Positions 9,533 through 19,485 of a stretch of 64,000 nt of DNA are shown here, in pieces. The number at the start of each line of letters is the position of its first letter. The stretch's first letter is position 1. Below the pieces are notes generated by a model, which saw only the letters and a list, made by a program, of their open reading frames with translations, made no database searches and was not told where the DNA came from. Origin of the DNA: Lachancea thermotolerans CBS 6340 (taxonomy: Eukaryota > Ascomycota > Saccharomycetes > Saccharomycetales > Saccharomycetaceae); assembly GCF_000142805.1 (NCBI RefSeq), contig NC_013083.1, forward strand, positions 62,001 to 126,000. Direction: 5' to 3'. The translations under genes and the position numbers were made by a program.

Positions 9533-11131
9533 ATGCTTCCAGGGCTCTCAAGCAAAAAAAGTTCAGGTTGTCGATTATTATCAATTGCTAAAAGGTTGAA
9601 TATAACACATTTCTCATCTGGAATCAGTCACCGGTTGCCGCAAGCATATTACCTTCGAAGATTTCATATTTATCGCAAAATGAGCACAGAAGCCAATTTT
9701 CAACAGCTGTTTAATAAGATTGACGAGCTAAAGCCCCGCTTCATCGAGCGTCTTGCTAAAGCCATCGAGATCCCTGCGGTTTCTTCAGACGAAAGTTTGA
9801 GACCGCAGGTTATCAAGAAGGCCCAGTTTATTGCCGGAGAGCTTCAAAAGCTGGGCTTTTCTGACATTCAAATGAAGGAGCTAGGGGCGCAGCCCCCTCC
9901 AGTGGCTGACCCAAATCTACCACTACCCCCTGTTGTTTTAGCCCGCTACGGCTCTGATCCTGCCAAGAAAACTGTTCTGGTTTATGGTCACTATGATGTG
10001 CAACCCGCTGCTCTGGAGGACGGCTGGGCCACAGAACCCTTCAAATTAATTATCGACGAGGAAAAGCAGTTGATGCGTGCGAGAGGTGCTTCAGATGATA
10101 CTGGTCCTTTGAAGGGCTGGCTCAACGTTGTTGAAGCCCATCGTGAGCTTGGGCTCGATCTGCCTGTGAACTTAGTGACATGTTTCGAAGGTATGGAAGA
10201 GTCAGGGTCCATTGGATTGGATGGCTTGATCGCTGAAGAAGCTGGCAAATACTTTAAGGAAGTGGACGCTGTTTGCATTTCGGACAATTACTGGTTAGGC
10301 ACCAAGAAGCCTGTGCTGACGTATGGTCTACGGGGTTGCAACTACTTCCAGATCACAATTGAGGGGCCTGCTGCTGATTTGCACTCAGGTATTTTCGGTG
10401 GTGTGATTTCAGAACCCATGATCGATCTCACCAAAGTTTTCAGCTCTTTGGTCGACTCTCGGGGGCGCATTCTTATCGACGGTGTCAACGAAATGGTCGC
10501 TCCTGTTACTGAAAAGGAGAAAGAACTTTACGAAAAGATCGACTTTACTCTTGACGAAATGAATGCGGCGTCCGGATCTCAGACATGCCTTTACGAGAGC
10601 AAAGCGGATATTTTGATGCACAGGTGGAGGTACCCTTCTCTGTCCATCCATGGTCTGGAGGGGGCGTTTTCTGCTCAGGGAGCCAAAACTGTTATTCCTT
10701 CCAAAGTTGTTGGAAAATTCTCTATTAGAACTGTTCCCGATATGGATTCTGCTAAGCTTGATAAGTTTGTGATTGACCACTGTGACAAAGTGTTCGCATC
10801 TTTGAACTCTCCAAATAGGTGTAAGACCGAGCTTATCCATGATGGCAACTATTGGATTTCTGACCCTTTCAATGCATCTTTCACTGCGGCCGCCAAGGCA
10901 ACCAAAGCTGTTTACGGCGTTGAACCCGATTTCACAAGGGAGGGTGGCTCCATCCCAATTACCTTAACGTTCGAGAAGGAATTGAAGACAAGCGTTATGC
11001 TTTTGCCTATGGGGAGAGGAGACGATGGTGCTCATTCTATTAATGAGAAGCTGGACATAAGCAACTACATGCAAGGTATGAAAACAATGGCAGCCTACCT
11101 ACATTACTACGCAGCATCGAAGGAAAAATGA
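9533..11131 (+). CDS. DUG1: Dug1, Cys-Gly metallo-dipeptidase (M20 family)
   Basis: Dug1 hydrolyses Cys-Gly, the last step of cytosolic glutathione breakdown. M20 metal-binding and catalytic motifs are clear: YGHYDVQPA, SDDTGP, the catalytic pair in FEGMEESGS, SDNYWLG, and GGSIPITLTF near the end. There are two in-frame starts. The ATG at 9680 gives 483 residues and matches the family start (MSTEANFQQLFNKIDELKP). The ATG at 9533 adds 49 residues with many Arg/Lys/Ser and no Asp or Glu, which looks like a mitochondrial presequence. Both forms may be made; the short one is certainly an enzyme. It is divergent from MRX20 and followed in tandem by SEC15. Confidence 0.96.
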   Translation: MLPGLSSKKSSGCRLLSIAKRLNITHFSSGISHRLPQAYYLRRFHIYRKMSTEANFQQLFNKIDELKPRFIERLAKAIEIPAVSSDESLRPQVIKKAQFIAGELQKLGFSDIQMKELGAQPPPVADPNLPLPPVVLARYGSDPAKKTVLVYGHYDVQPAALEDGWATEPFKLIIDEEKQLMRARGASDDTGPLKGWLNVVEAHRELGLDLPVNLVTCFEGMEESGSIGLDGLIAEEAGKYFKEVDAVCISDNYWLGTKKPVLTYGLRGCNYFQITIEGPAADLHSGIFGGVISEPMIDLTKVFSSLVDSRGRILIDGVNEMVAPVTEKEKELYEKIDFTLDEMNAASGSQTCLYESKADILMHRWRYPSLSIHGLEGAFSAQGAKTVIPSKVVGKFSIRTVPDMDSAKLDKFVIDHCDKVFASLNSPNRCKTELIHDGNYWISDPFNASFTAAAKATKAVYGVEPDFTREGGSIPITLTFEKELKTSVMLLPMGRGDDGAHSINEKLDISNYMQGMKTMAAYLHYYAASKEK

Positions 11132-11299
11132 ATTCGGTCCGTGAATCCCCAAATTTAGTCTCGTCATCTAAACTAGGTATTGGTGGTATCTTGTTATCAG
11201 GAACTTAGAATTCATGAGTTGGCGCTCTGTTTAGACGAACTGTGGTGCAAGTAACCCACCCACCTTTTGTTGATAGTACTACATATGTCTATATGCTTG

Positions 11300-11306
11300 T
11301 TACCCG
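11300..11306 (+). promoter_or_regulatory. Reb1-type site TTACCCG upstream of SEC15
   Basis: TTACCCG about 82 bp upstream of the SEC15 ATG, the core of the nucleosome-excluding general regulatory factor Reb1. Its position between tandem genes suits a barrier or promoter role. Confidence 0.45.
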
Positions 11307-11387
11307 GTCAAAATTTAGATCCGTAAATTAAGTGTCAAAAGCTCCAAAGGTGTATATAACAGACTTCAAAAGCCGTTACAGCTATCA

Positions 11388-14018
11388 ATGGAAACTGATG
11401 CGCAGAATGTGGTGTCTGGGGAGTTGCAGCAGGTTCTGCTCTCTACCGACTTATCATTCCTGAAGTCGGTTCACATGGACGAGGGCCAAGGTGCATCGTT
11501 TTCGGGTGAACATGAGGAAGAGCTTGATTTAGACGAACACACCTTTAATAGGTGGACCCCCTTATTGAGGACAGCCATTGAGACAGACTCGCTTCCTCTT
11601 GTGGTAGATGACCTTTTCAGTTCCGTGGAAGAAAATTTCGAGAATCTTGAAGCCCAAATTTTACAAGATTCGCAACTTAGTGACAATCTGGCCGCATCCG
11701 TCAGCCAAATTGCGTCTATCAAAGACATCATTGAAGGCTCGCTACTTCATGAAACGGAAGACCTACAAGTACAGCTGGCTCACGCTACCAATGACGTTAT
11801 TTCCAGGAAACAGAACTATCTCAGTAATAAAAAAACCTCCACCAAAATATCCGAGTCCATCATACTAATAACGAAAGTTTTGCAAATTCTTGAACTTTCC
11901 AATAAGTGCCAAGATTTGATAAAAGACTCGAACTTCTATAAGGCTTTACAAAGCTTAGGGGCCCTTGAGAAGATCTATGTGCAAGACTTCAAAAACTACA
12001 ATTTTGAATTTCTAAAAAAAATATACGCTTCAATCCCTATCTTGAAGTCCAAAATCAAAGATGAGAGCATCAATTTGGTGAAGAGCTCGTTCAATTCCAA
12101 CCTCGAGAAGAAGTTACTGACAGTGGGCAAAACCTTCTTCGAATTTTACAATAATTTATTACTTCCGGACTGGTTGGAATCTAAAAATGAGCTGAAGCTG
12201 AGCAGTTTTAAGTTTAATTCTCCAGTTGAAATCTCTTTAAGAGATTCAGAAAAGCTTGAGTCCCTCAACGTTGAGAAGCTCTACCCCTTGAACGAGTTTT
12301 ATGACTCAATTCTCATTTTTCAAAATCTCAAGGAGACTGATTATTTACGCAAAGAGTTCAAAAAGGAATACGACTTCAGAATATCAAAAGTTGTTTACCC
12401 CTTGGAGATCAAAATTAGCGGCTCGGCCAGCCTTTCGGACCTCAAGAAGAAAACCACAACGTTGTTTGGAGATGACTTCTCGTTGGAGGAATTGAAAGAA
12501 TACATGCTTAGAATTTTGGGTTTTGTCATTTACGACAGACATCTGAATAGGTCAACCGAATATGTGTTGTCTCAAAATGACTTAAGCGCCAATGAAGATT
12601 TTTGGGAGGTGTTTATAGGCAGGTTCTCACCTTTTTTGGAACATTTTGTTAGCAAAATCTGCACTTCCGAAGAAATGCTAACAGAGCTTAAGGACTTTTT
12701 GGGGATCTACATATCCATTCTAGAGAATGTGGGCGCTAATATCGAACGGATTTATGAAATTAATGTTCTTGTTTTCAAGAAGTACGCTGCGTTACTTGTT
12801 GAGCTTTTCAATAAGGAATTCTCAACTCTTTTGGATGATGATGATTTTATGCCTTTAACTATAAACGACGAGTCCCTCTATGAGAAGGTGCTGAAGATAT
12901 GCTGGCTGAGAACTGATGAACTGGAAGCGCTGCACTCTCGAGAAAAAACGCCCGATGAATCTTTTTTTGCAACTTTACCATTTTCCCCACTGTATCCAAT
13001 GACCTGCACCTTGGTCAAGAAAACCTATAACAAAGTTGTGGCATGCCTGAGTGAATTTTATCAATATGATCTGGGCGAGCTAAACAACATCATAGTCAAG
13101 ACTGTCGATGACATATTTGGGAAGATTGTCGATGCCAAGATAGCTTCAAAGCTAGATACAACATCAAGAGAAGAAATTGCGCAAATTTTGATCAATCTTG
13201 ATTATTTCATTGTGGCAGTGGGCGAGTTCAGCAAAATTCTAGCCAGAGAAAATATAACACACAGCACTGATGTTGAACTTGGCTTGCAGTCTGCCAAGCT
13301 CTTGTCAAAAACCAGAGGCCTTACTGAGACGAAATTGATCGAGCTTATCGACTCCAAGGTTTCGGACTTGATGGAGTTTGTGGAATTTGAGTGGTCTTCA
13401 ACCGAGGTTTTAAAAGAACCAGATTATTCGATAAAAGATATTTCCCAGTTTTTAGAGATGATGTTCACCTCCACACTTGTCAACCTTCCCGACAGCGTAA
13501 AAACACTGCTAATTTTTCGTGAGTTTGACGCCTTGACTCGGAGGTTTCTTGATGTTCTTTTAAACTCTAGTCCTCCTTCCATAAGTCCTCAAAGCGTGCT
13601 GAACTTTGAACTGAACATGAACTTCTTGGAATCAATAATTTCAAAGTTATTTCCTAATGATGAAAGCATTCCCTCTACACCGACGTCCCCCGACACTGCA
13701 TCCATACAACCTTTAGATAACACACGCTCCTCGAACTTGATAGACAACACGATCAGGTCGCTCCACTCAACTTTTTCTGACCTTAAACAGCATATACAAT
13801 TTTTGAAGTGTCCTGATATGGAAGAGTACAAGGACTCCGGCATTAGAATGAGAAAATACCCGCGCATCAAACCAGAAGTTGCACAAATGCTTCACAACAA
13901 AATGGTCCCTCCCTCTTCGGCTGGCACTGACAGCGATAACTCGGCTTCGATAGACCAAAGCTTTGCTGACTCCATCACTTCACACAGGCGGATTGCGAAG
14001 TTCTTTAACAGAGCCTGA
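11388..14018 (+). CDS. SEC15: Sec15, exocyst subunit
   Basis: An 876-residue protein (S. cerevisiae 910). Sec15 binds the Rab GTPase Sec4 on secretory vesicles and links them to the exocyst at the bud tip. It is helical throughout with no transmembrane segment. An N-terminal coiled-coil-like part (about 75-150) is followed by the rod; the C-terminal third (around SVLNFELNMNFLESIISKLF) carries the conserved Sec15 domain. The Ser/Pro-rich tail ends in IAKFFNRA. The start is the first ATG after the Reb1-type site. Order SEC15-TAN1-EMC4 matches YGL233-231. Confidence 0.95.
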   Translation: METDAQNVVSGELQQVLLSTDLSFLKSVHMDEGQGASFSGEHEEELDLDEHTFNRWTPLLRTAIETDSLPLVVDDLFSSVEENFENLEAQILQDSQLSDNLAASVSQIASIKDIIEGSLLHETEDLQVQLAHATNDVISRKQNYLSNKKTSTKISESIILITKVLQILELSNKCQDLIKDSNFYKALQSLGALEKIYVQDFKNYNFEFLKKIYASIPILKSKIKDESINLVKSSFNSNLEKKLLTVGKTFFEFYNNLLLPDWLESKNELKLSSFKFNSPVEISLRDSEKLESLNVEKLYPLNEFYDSILIFQNLKETDYLRKEFKKEYDFRISKVVYPLEIKISGSASLSDLKKKTTTLFGDDFSLEELKEYMLRILGFVIYDRHLNRSTEYVLSQNDLSANEDFWEVFIGRFSPFLEHFVSKICTSEEMLTELKDFLGIYISILENVGANIERIYEINVLVFKKYAALLVELFNKEFSTLLDDDDFMPLTINDESLYEKVLKICWLRTDELEALHSREKTPDESFFATLPFSPLYPMTCTLVKKTYNKVVACLSEFYQYDLGELNNIIVKTVDDIFGKIVDAKIASKLDTTSREEIAQILINLDYFIVAVGEFSKILARENITHSTDVELGLQSAKLLSKTRGLTETKLIELIDSKVSDLMEFVEFEWSSTEVLKEPDYSIKDISQFLEMMFTSTLVNLPDSVKTLLIFREFDALTRRFLDVLLNSSPPSISPQSVLNFELNMNFLESIISKLFPNDESIPSTPTSPDTASIQPLDNTRSSNLIDNTIRSLHSTFSDLKQHIQFLKCPDMEEYKDSGIRMRKYPRIKPEVAQMLHNKMVPPSSAGTDSDNSASIDQSFADSITSHRRIAKFFNRA

Positions 14019-14444
14019 TTTTTTAACGAAAGTCAAGAGGTTGTCTTGAGCTGAATCCTCATGTTGTGTATTACTTAAGGCAAAGATGGTGCTATCGTCT
14101 CAACTTAGTTATTTGCGTAAGCCACAAAGTGGCGGGTGCACTGACAGAATTCAAGGGCGCTTGAGCGTGCCCTACCGGAGTAGATAGTTAATCTAATTCC
14201 CTAAAACTAATGTATAGACAAACATAGAAATTATTGGGGCCTCTGTCTCGGTTAACCCGGATCAAATAGTACTGTTAGGCATATTTAAACAATTATGCGA
14301 ACCTTTGGGAAATTTGTTTTTTTAATGTTGACTGTGGTTCGGTACGCAATATTTCAAGATTGGAAAAATAGAGCGATGAGATGAGTATGCAATTAACTGA
14401 AGTTATAGCCTAGAATTAAACAAGATTGAGAGGGAAACGATATC
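14019..14444. other. SEC15-TAN1 intergenic region with PAC element
   Basis: 426 bp without an ORF. A PAC element GCGATGAG lies at 14373-14380, 65 bp before the TAN1 ATG, in keeping with co-regulation of tRNA-modification and ribosome-biogenesis genes. Nothing else stands out. Confidence 0.5.
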
Positions 14445-15376
14445 ATGAGTAAGAGAACAAGGGAAGGCGACAAAAGCGGCTCAAAAAAGAAAGTATGTCC
14501 GGACATTTCTAAAAGCGGTTTGTGGGCAATGATGGGCTTTTTCGTATGTTACTAACATCCGCTCAAAAGTACAAATTTTCGACTGGTATCATCGAGCCGT
14601 GCGTTTCCGGCATTTATGCGACCTGTGCCCGGAAGCACGAAAAGCAGGCTGCTCAGGAGCTGACACAATTGTTTCAGGAAAAACTCGAAGAATGGTATGG
14701 TGACGAACTGCGAGAGTTAGGCCATGGCGAGAGCGACGACGAGTCCGATAATGACGCCTCTGTGGAAGATAAGATCAAGAAGGAGTTAGAAGCTCTTCAT
14801 GCAAAGAACAATGGGCCAAAGAGCAAAGAGATTTTGAGGTTTGTTGACCTCAACTGTGAATGCGTTGTGTTTTGTAAGACACGTAAGCCCATTGATCCTG
14901 AGAAATTTGTTCATCAATTGATGCAGGAATTTGCAAACCCCAAAGAATCTCAAAAGAGGACCAGGTACGTGCAAAAACTAACTCCTGTCACATTCTCTTG
15001 TAATGCTTCCCTCCCGGAGCTAACGAAATTGTCACAACGAGTTCTGAAGCCTCATTTTCATGAAGAGGGCACTAAACCTCTTAAATTCGCAATCGAAGTC
15101 ACCCGCAGAAATTTCAATACGCTTGACAAAATGGACATCATCAAAGAAGTGGCTAGAGTCGCAGGTAATGGAGGGCAGTTGCCGCATAAAGTCGACCTAA
15201 AAAACTATGACAAACTGATACTAGTTGAGTGCTTCAAAAACAATATCGGAATGTCTGTAGTGAATAGTGAGTACCGCGACGACTTCAAAAAATACAATAT
15301 ACAACAGATATTTGAGTCTAAAATCAAAGCTCAAGCAGCCAACGCGACTCAAGATGTTAAACTGGAGCCTAAATAA
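14445..15376 (+). CDS. TAN1: Tan1, tRNA N4-acetylcytidine-12 factor (THUMP protein), spliced
   Basis: Join of 14445-14492 and 14570-15376, 284 residues (S. cerevisiae 289). Tan1 partners the acetyltransferase Kre33 to form ac4C12 in tRNA-Ser and tRNA-Leu. Exon 1 encodes the basic start MSKRTREGDKSGSKKK; exon 2 continues YKFSTGIIEPCVSGIYATC, then a central acidic stretch and the THUMP domain (about 145-250, with PVTFSCNASL and FAIEVTRRNFN). The exon-2 frame runs back through the intron to a non-ATG codon, so the exon-1 ATG is needed. The S. cerevisiae gene is also spliced near its start. It is convergent with EMC4, 11 bp apart. Confidence 0.95.
14493..14569 (+). other. TAN1: Spliceosomal intron in TAN1 (77 nt)
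   Basis: 5' site GTATGT at 14493, branch site TACTAAC at 14550-14556, 3' site AAG ending at 14569. The phase-0 junction restores the conserved N-terminus. A second GTATGT at 14544 sits just before the branch site and is probably not used. Confidence 0.93.
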
Positions 15377-15387
15377 GTCTTTTTTAA

Positions 15388-15933
15388 TCAAAATGCATAC
15401 GATTTTCCTTTGTAAACGGCTGGTTGCTCCAACAAGAGCCAGTCGCTTCTAGTATTAGGTATCAAACCCATAGAGTTGAGCTTGTGAATACCAATGCCCA
15501 TGAGGATAATTTGAAAGAAGACGAACATAACCATCGCGACGACAACCTGGGGCTGCGCTTCCGCATTTCCCATCACCGGTTTAAAGGTTTGTCTCATATT
15601 CGCAATGCTTTTCACGGGATTAGACACGAACATGAGAGCTGTCATAATCGAAATGATTTGTAACGACGTTCCGGACATGTAAGACATGATCATGTTCATA
15701 GGAATTGACTTTGCGGGCTGGAACGCAATTTGCCACGCCTTTTGTACTATTAGGGCAGCAACATCTTGCCGCTGGCCGCTTGCTAATGATGCTTTTGTGT
15801 CTTTTGAAGAAGACCCTGAAAGAGACTTGAAGCCCGGGGGAGAGGGAAGAGACTTTGAATTAACCGCAGGCGCTTTTTTTGGATGATTAGGGTCACATAA
15901 AGTGTGAGCCCACTCTGGAATAATGTCTGACAT
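15388..15933 (-). CDS. EMC4: Emc4, subunit of the ER membrane protein complex
   Basis: A 181-residue protein (S. cerevisiae 190). Emc4 is a core subunit of the ER insertase EMC, which inserts tail-anchored and multi-pass membrane proteins. The start MSDIIPEWAHTLCDP is followed by a Ser/Lys-rich linker, then the conserved AWQIAFQPAKSIPMNMIMSYMSGTSL region as two pieces (AWQIAFQPAKS, PMNMIMSYMSG) and two or three hydrophobic segments (about 90-115 and 140-160), ending in the short LLLEQPAVYKGKSYAF tail. It is tandem with the YGL230C-like gene upstream. Confidence 0.94.
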   Translation of the reverse strand: MSDIIPEWAHTLCDPNHPKKAPAVNSKSLPSPPGFKSLSGSSSKDTKASLASGQRQDVAALIVQKAWQIAFQPAKSIPMNMIMSYMSGTSLQIISIMTALMFVSNPVKSIANMRQTFKPVMGNAEAQPQVVVAMVMFVFFQIILMGIGIHKLNSMGLIPNTRSDWLLLEQPAVYKGKSYAF

Positions 15934-16198
15934 ATCGACAGCGTTTGACTTCCCCGCTTGCCGTAGAGACCTTTCTGAAAGGAACCGAAAACCTAAGTGA
16001 TCATTATTTAACTATCAACATGTATCATGTGACTCTGAACAATGTTAGGTCTCTGTAGAAGGGAGTCGTGTCGTGACGAGACAAAATGGACATTCTTCGC
16101 TGTGTTCCATCTAGGTATGGATGCCTTTCGTGCAAAAATTGGAGCGCTGCTGTCAATTTGCGAATGGGAAGAGCTTCGATGGCCTTTTTCAAAATGCG

Positions 16199-16660
16199 CT
16201 AAACTTGTGGGATACACTGGGCAAAAAAACTGTAGTCGACGCACTCATCGGGAATTACGCTCGAAGAATACAGGATTCCTTTGCCCACCATTTCCCTTTT
16301 TATTATGACAGGGTATATGCATTTGATCGAAAATACAATCAGGAGCAACTGGATCAGAAAAAGAATGATGAACGAGTACTCGTAAACAGCCAAATCCAGC
16401 CTAGCAAATATGTGCAGAGAATGGCGGACCTTCTTTTTACAGAAGTCATATCTCGGATGCTTTACGGCCGTAGCGACACCTTTTGTTCCGATTTTGTCTC
16501 GAGCGGAGCAGTATTCCTGGCCAACTTCGGAGTCAGCGACGGTTGAAATTGGCATGCAGGATAGCTTTTTTTCAGCTCCTTCAAATGACTCAGTTTCATG
16601 AAATTTGCTGCTGTTATTCATTGTTCTTGGTGTTCGACAGTTATTGTCAAACTTCGACAT
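16199..16660 (-). CDS. Small single-pass membrane protein, YGL230C-like (function unknown)
   Basis: A 153-residue ORF of unknown function. Its position (between EMC4 and the SAP4/SHE10 block), strand, length (S. cerevisiae YGL230C is 147) and one hydrophobic segment (around YSFIILFLIQLLLIVFS, residues ~93-110) support orthology. The N-terminal ~85 residues are polar with several cysteines; the C-terminal ~35 follow the membrane segment. The plus strand here also carries a long open frame (16121-16546) that I take as a shadow. Survival of this ORF at the same place suggests a real gene. Confidence 0.7.
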   Translation of the reverse strand: MSKFDNNCRTPRTMNNSSKFHETESFEGAEKKLSCMPISTVADSEVGQEYCSARDKIGTKGVATAVKHPRYDFCKKKVRHSLHIFARLDLAVYEYSFIILFLIQLLLIVFSIKCIYPVIIKREMVGKGILYSSSVIPDECVDYSFFAQCIPQV

Positions 16661-16893
16661 GATCTAAATCACTAAAAACCGTGTTGTTGGCGACCACTAA
16701 TGTACTAATTCCAAGTCATTGCTCTAAGTACCGTAAGCGAAACCTTGAGCACTTTTCTTGCAGCTTTTGTTGCCGGAAACCTTTTTGATCTTTTTTTAGT
16801 TCTTTGAAGGGGATAATTGACAAAACTGAATACTCTGCTAGTTTCACCGGCAACTGATAACTCGATCGACGGACTACCGTTCAGAATATCTCC

Positions 16894-17649
16894 ATGACCA
16901 CTGGGTTAAGCTTAGATGAGGGGAAAGTTATTGAGGGCCGGCCAAAAGCCCTGAGGGACAAAGTCCTTATTGTTTTCTCTAATAAAGTCTTTAACCGAGA
17001 AGAAATTCTCTTCGAAGTATTTGGGGTAGAAGACAACGCAGGCAAGCAAGTTCACCGGGGAGTTGATTGGACCACTAAATATTATACCGTGACTATCGAT
17101 GTCTATGTCGATAGTTTCTCCAACTTAGAAGACTGGACAAACGAATTCTGCGATCCAGATTTTGATGAGCTGCGGGATGTAATAGCGGGCTGGATAATAG
17201 TCTTACCGTTCAGTGGAAATATAGAAGAAGAAACAAAAGCGCTTTCACGACTGGTGAATAATGCGACAAGCGAGGATTTCTTTACAGCGATACTAGCTAC
17301 AGAATTAAATGTTGGCAAAAATGAAAGGGCGTTTTTGGAGTATAACGTTCTGGCAGGTGCAGTCGAGCTTGTTCACAATGAGTTAGATTCAGATGGCGAG
17401 CTCAAAGAAGTCAACGGTGTTGACCGTGTAAAAGAGATCATAGACACTTGTGACTGGCATCCGCGGCTTCTGAGAACCGCACACTTGGAATCAGAGACTG
17501 GCATGGAAAGCGCATGCACGGGCATATCGCTAGCACAGATTATGGGAAGTTTGCGAGAAGCAAGGACCAAGTACATGGCAATGGATCCCGGCCTTGACAG
17601 AGAGGAATTTGCGAATGAGATGGCAAATGAACTGAGTAAGCTTTTATGA
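16894..17649 (+). CDS. IRC6: Irc6, clathrin-adaptor-associated G-protein-like factor
   Basis: A 251-residue protein (S. cerevisiae 237). Irc6 is linked to clathrin/AP-1 traffic and relates to alpha/gamma-adaptin-binding p34, with a small-GTPase-like fold. Visible support: the beta-strand start ALRDKVLIVFSNKVFNREE, the strand GWIIVLPFSG (residues ~105-114) and a C-terminal helical ARTKYMAMDPG region. No classical P-loop is present, as expected. IRC6 and KEG1 are adjacent and convergent in S. cerevisiae (YFR043C/YFR042W), as here (18 bp between stops). Confidence 0.85.
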   Translation: MTTGLSLDEGKVIEGRPKALRDKVLIVFSNKVFNREEILFEVFGVEDNAGKQVHRGVDWTTKYYTVTIDVYVDSFSNLEDWTNEFCDPDFDELRDVIAGWIIVLPFSGNIEEETKALSRLVNNATSEDFFTAILATELNVGKNERAFLEYNVLAGAVELVHNELDSDGELKEVNGVDRVKEIIDTCDWHPRLLRTAHLESETGMESACTGISLAQIMGSLREARTKYMAMDPGLDREEFANEMANELSKLL

Positions 17650-17667
17650 AGGTAGCGCAGAGTCGGT

Positions 17668-18321
17668 TCACCACAACGCAACTTCTTTTTTTAGGGCATG
17701 AAGGCATACTGGGATGAAGACTACTAAAACAATTTTGTTGAGGGTTTCGAGCCAGGGAAATGAGTGGAAGTTTGGTGTTTGGACGTTTAACAAAAGCAAA
17801 TAAAACTCGCTTAGGTATAGGATTGGCAACGTGGCAAATGTGTCCGCGATTGAGAGAAACGTTTTGCGCTTCTTGCCCGAGCCTTTGAAGAGCTTGCACC
17901 AATGGCAGTACGCTTGGCTGGCGCCTAATGTGAGAATAAAACTCGAGTAGCAAATACTTCTAAGCACTAATGCATGTTCGTAATCGTCGTAGAAATGCAG
18001 GTTAGCCACGAAATAGAGGAAATTAACGTCTTTCAAGAAAGTTCTTGAGAATAACGTCTTTTTGAAACCTCTGAAAGCCAAAGTCCATACAATTTCAAAC
18101 AGACCCGCATATATCATTAAGTAGCACAGAAATTCATGAATTCCACCGGGCAAAAACTTGGCACCTACCAATGGGAAAAGAGCAACCCATCTAGCAGCTA
18201 AGGAAACGAATAGAAGGGAAGACGACAGTCTAAAGTACTGGTACAGTCTTGACTTTAATGGTGATATCTTTTTGCCACTTTCTGGGGTAGCCCCGCGTGT
18301 TTGCGCCTTCTTACTCGCCAT
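17668..18321 (-). CDS. KEG1: Keg1, ER membrane protein for beta-1,6-glucan synthesis
   Basis: A 217-residue multi-pass ER protein (S. cerevisiae 200). Keg1 binds Kre6 and is needed for beta-1,6-glucan assembly. Four or five hydrophobic segments are visible: around SLLFVSLAARWVALFPLVG, FLCYLMIYAGLFEIVWTL, SICYSSFILTLGA, FATLPILYLSEFYLLLL and KIVLVVFIPVCL. The frame extends 11 codons upstream without an ATG; the ATG at 18321 (MASKKAQTRG) is the start. It is divergent from ERJ5. Confidence 0.93.
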   Translation of the reverse strand: MASKKAQTRGATPESGKKISPLKSRLYQYFRLSSSLLFVSLAARWVALFPLVGAKFLPGGIHEFLCYLMIYAGLFEIVWTLAFRGFKKTLFSRTFLKDVNFLYFVANLHFYDDYEHALVLRSICYSSFILTLGASQAYCHWCKLFKGSGKKRKTFLSIADTFATLPILYLSEFYLLLLNVQTPNFHSFPWLETLNKIVLVVFIPVCLHALKKEVALW

Positions 18322-18432
18322 TCTTGTTTTTTGTTCTGACTTGTTTTTACGCAATTTGAGAAGATCTTCAATGTACTTTTGGAATATAACAATCTTCTGA
18401 GGCCATTCTAAAAATTGATTTTATCTCACATA

Positions 18433-19317
18433 ATGCTTCATTTGCAATGGAAAGCTCTGGTGCTTATTCTGGTGAGTCTGGTGTCACTTTCGATTGCATT
18501 CACGCCTGAGGAGGTTCAAATTTTCCAGCTTCACCAAGAGATTCAGAAGTATGGAAAGAATGTTGACTTCTACAAGCTTCTTAAGCTTCCCAAGCTGAAA
18601 GAATCGACATCTCAAGAGATTCGCAAGAACTTCAGACAGCTGTCCAAGAAGTATCACCCTGACAAAAACCAAAAGTACAGGAAACTGTATGAACGTCTCA
18701 ATCTTGCAACCAAGATATTGAGCAATGACTCTCAGAGAAAGACGTATGACTACTATCTCAAAAACGGGTTTCCAAAATATGACTTCAACAAAGGCGGATT
18801 CTTCTTTTCTAGGGTCCGGCCTAGCACCTGGTTCACTCTCGCCTTTATTTACATCGCGTGCGGGCTGATACACTACGTGTTGTTGAGATTACAGAACGAT
18901 GGCAACAAGGCAAGAATTGAAAGGTTTTTGAGAGAGGTTAAGGCTCAGGATGATACTAATGGCCTTGGCGAAAAACAGCTACTTTTAAGACAATCTGAAA
19001 ATGACGAGGGCAAGAAGATCATTGTGAGATTAGGTGACGTGTTTGTTCTTCAACCAGACGGAACCGAAGCTCTCGTTTCAACCAAGGAGATCAAGAATCC
19101 AGGTATTTCCGAAAGCATACTAGTCAGCCTACCTTTTTGGCTCTGGAGCAAGTCTGTTGGAAAATTGACAGGCGGCTTCACAGGTCCTAAGGATAGCTCA
19201 AATCCAAGCACTTCTCGCGCATTTTCAAATAAAAGAGCTACACGTAACAAGGGTCCCGGGGCTACTATGGATCTACCCAACGGTAAGGTTCTACATTCTA
19301 GAAAGAAAGCGCAATAG
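18433..19317 (+). CDS. ERJ5: Erj5, ER-resident J-domain protein
   Basis: A 294-residue protein (S. cerevisiae 295). Erj5 is a type I ER membrane J-protein that assists protein folding with Kar2. An N-terminal signal sequence (KALVLILVSLVSLSIAF, residues ~8-24) precedes a lumenal J domain (about 44-110) with the HPD triad at 75-77 (YHPDKN), then one transmembrane segment (WFTLAFIYIACGLIHYVLL, about 133-152) and a basic cytosolic tail ending SRKKAQ. The frame runs six codons upstream without an ATG. It pairs convergently with a SAP gene, as ERJ5/SAP155 do in S. cerevisiae. Confidence 0.95.
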   Translation: MLHLQWKALVLILVSLVSLSIAFTPEEVQIFQLHQEIQKYGKNVDFYKLLKLPKLKESTSQEIRKNFRQLSKKYHPDKNQKYRKLYERLNLATKILSNDSQRKTYDYYLKNGFPKYDFNKGGFFFSRVRPSTWFTLAFIYIACGLIHYVLLRLQNDGNKARIERFLREVKAQDDTNGLGEKQLLLRQSENDEGKKIIVRLGDVFVLQPDGTEALVSTKEIKNPGISESILVSLPFWLWSKSVGKLTGGFTGPKDSSNPSTSRAFSNKRATRNKGPGATMDLPNGKVLHSRKKAQ

Positions 19318-19485
19318 AGGCGCGCTTTTTTGTGCATGCTGCTTTCACAACACTGCCATTAAAATGAAATAGTTTCGTAACACATTTAGTACATCTACAT
19401 TTCTTGCGTTAAGTCATAATTGCCCAAATACTTAAGGCTTGCCCATAACTCATTAGTTCCTTTACGATCCCTCCTCGTGATCCAC

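Noticed and set aside
16121-16546. 141-codon plus-strand ORF opposite the YGL230C-like gene
   Set aside because: Only one strand can be the main gene; the minus ORF has the expected length, membrane segment and syntenic strand.
18415-18432. Upstream codons of ERJ5 (and likewise KEG1, VRG4, OYE and CLG1) in open frames
   Set aside because: These extensions begin with TTG or similar codons; the first ATG gives the family start in each case.
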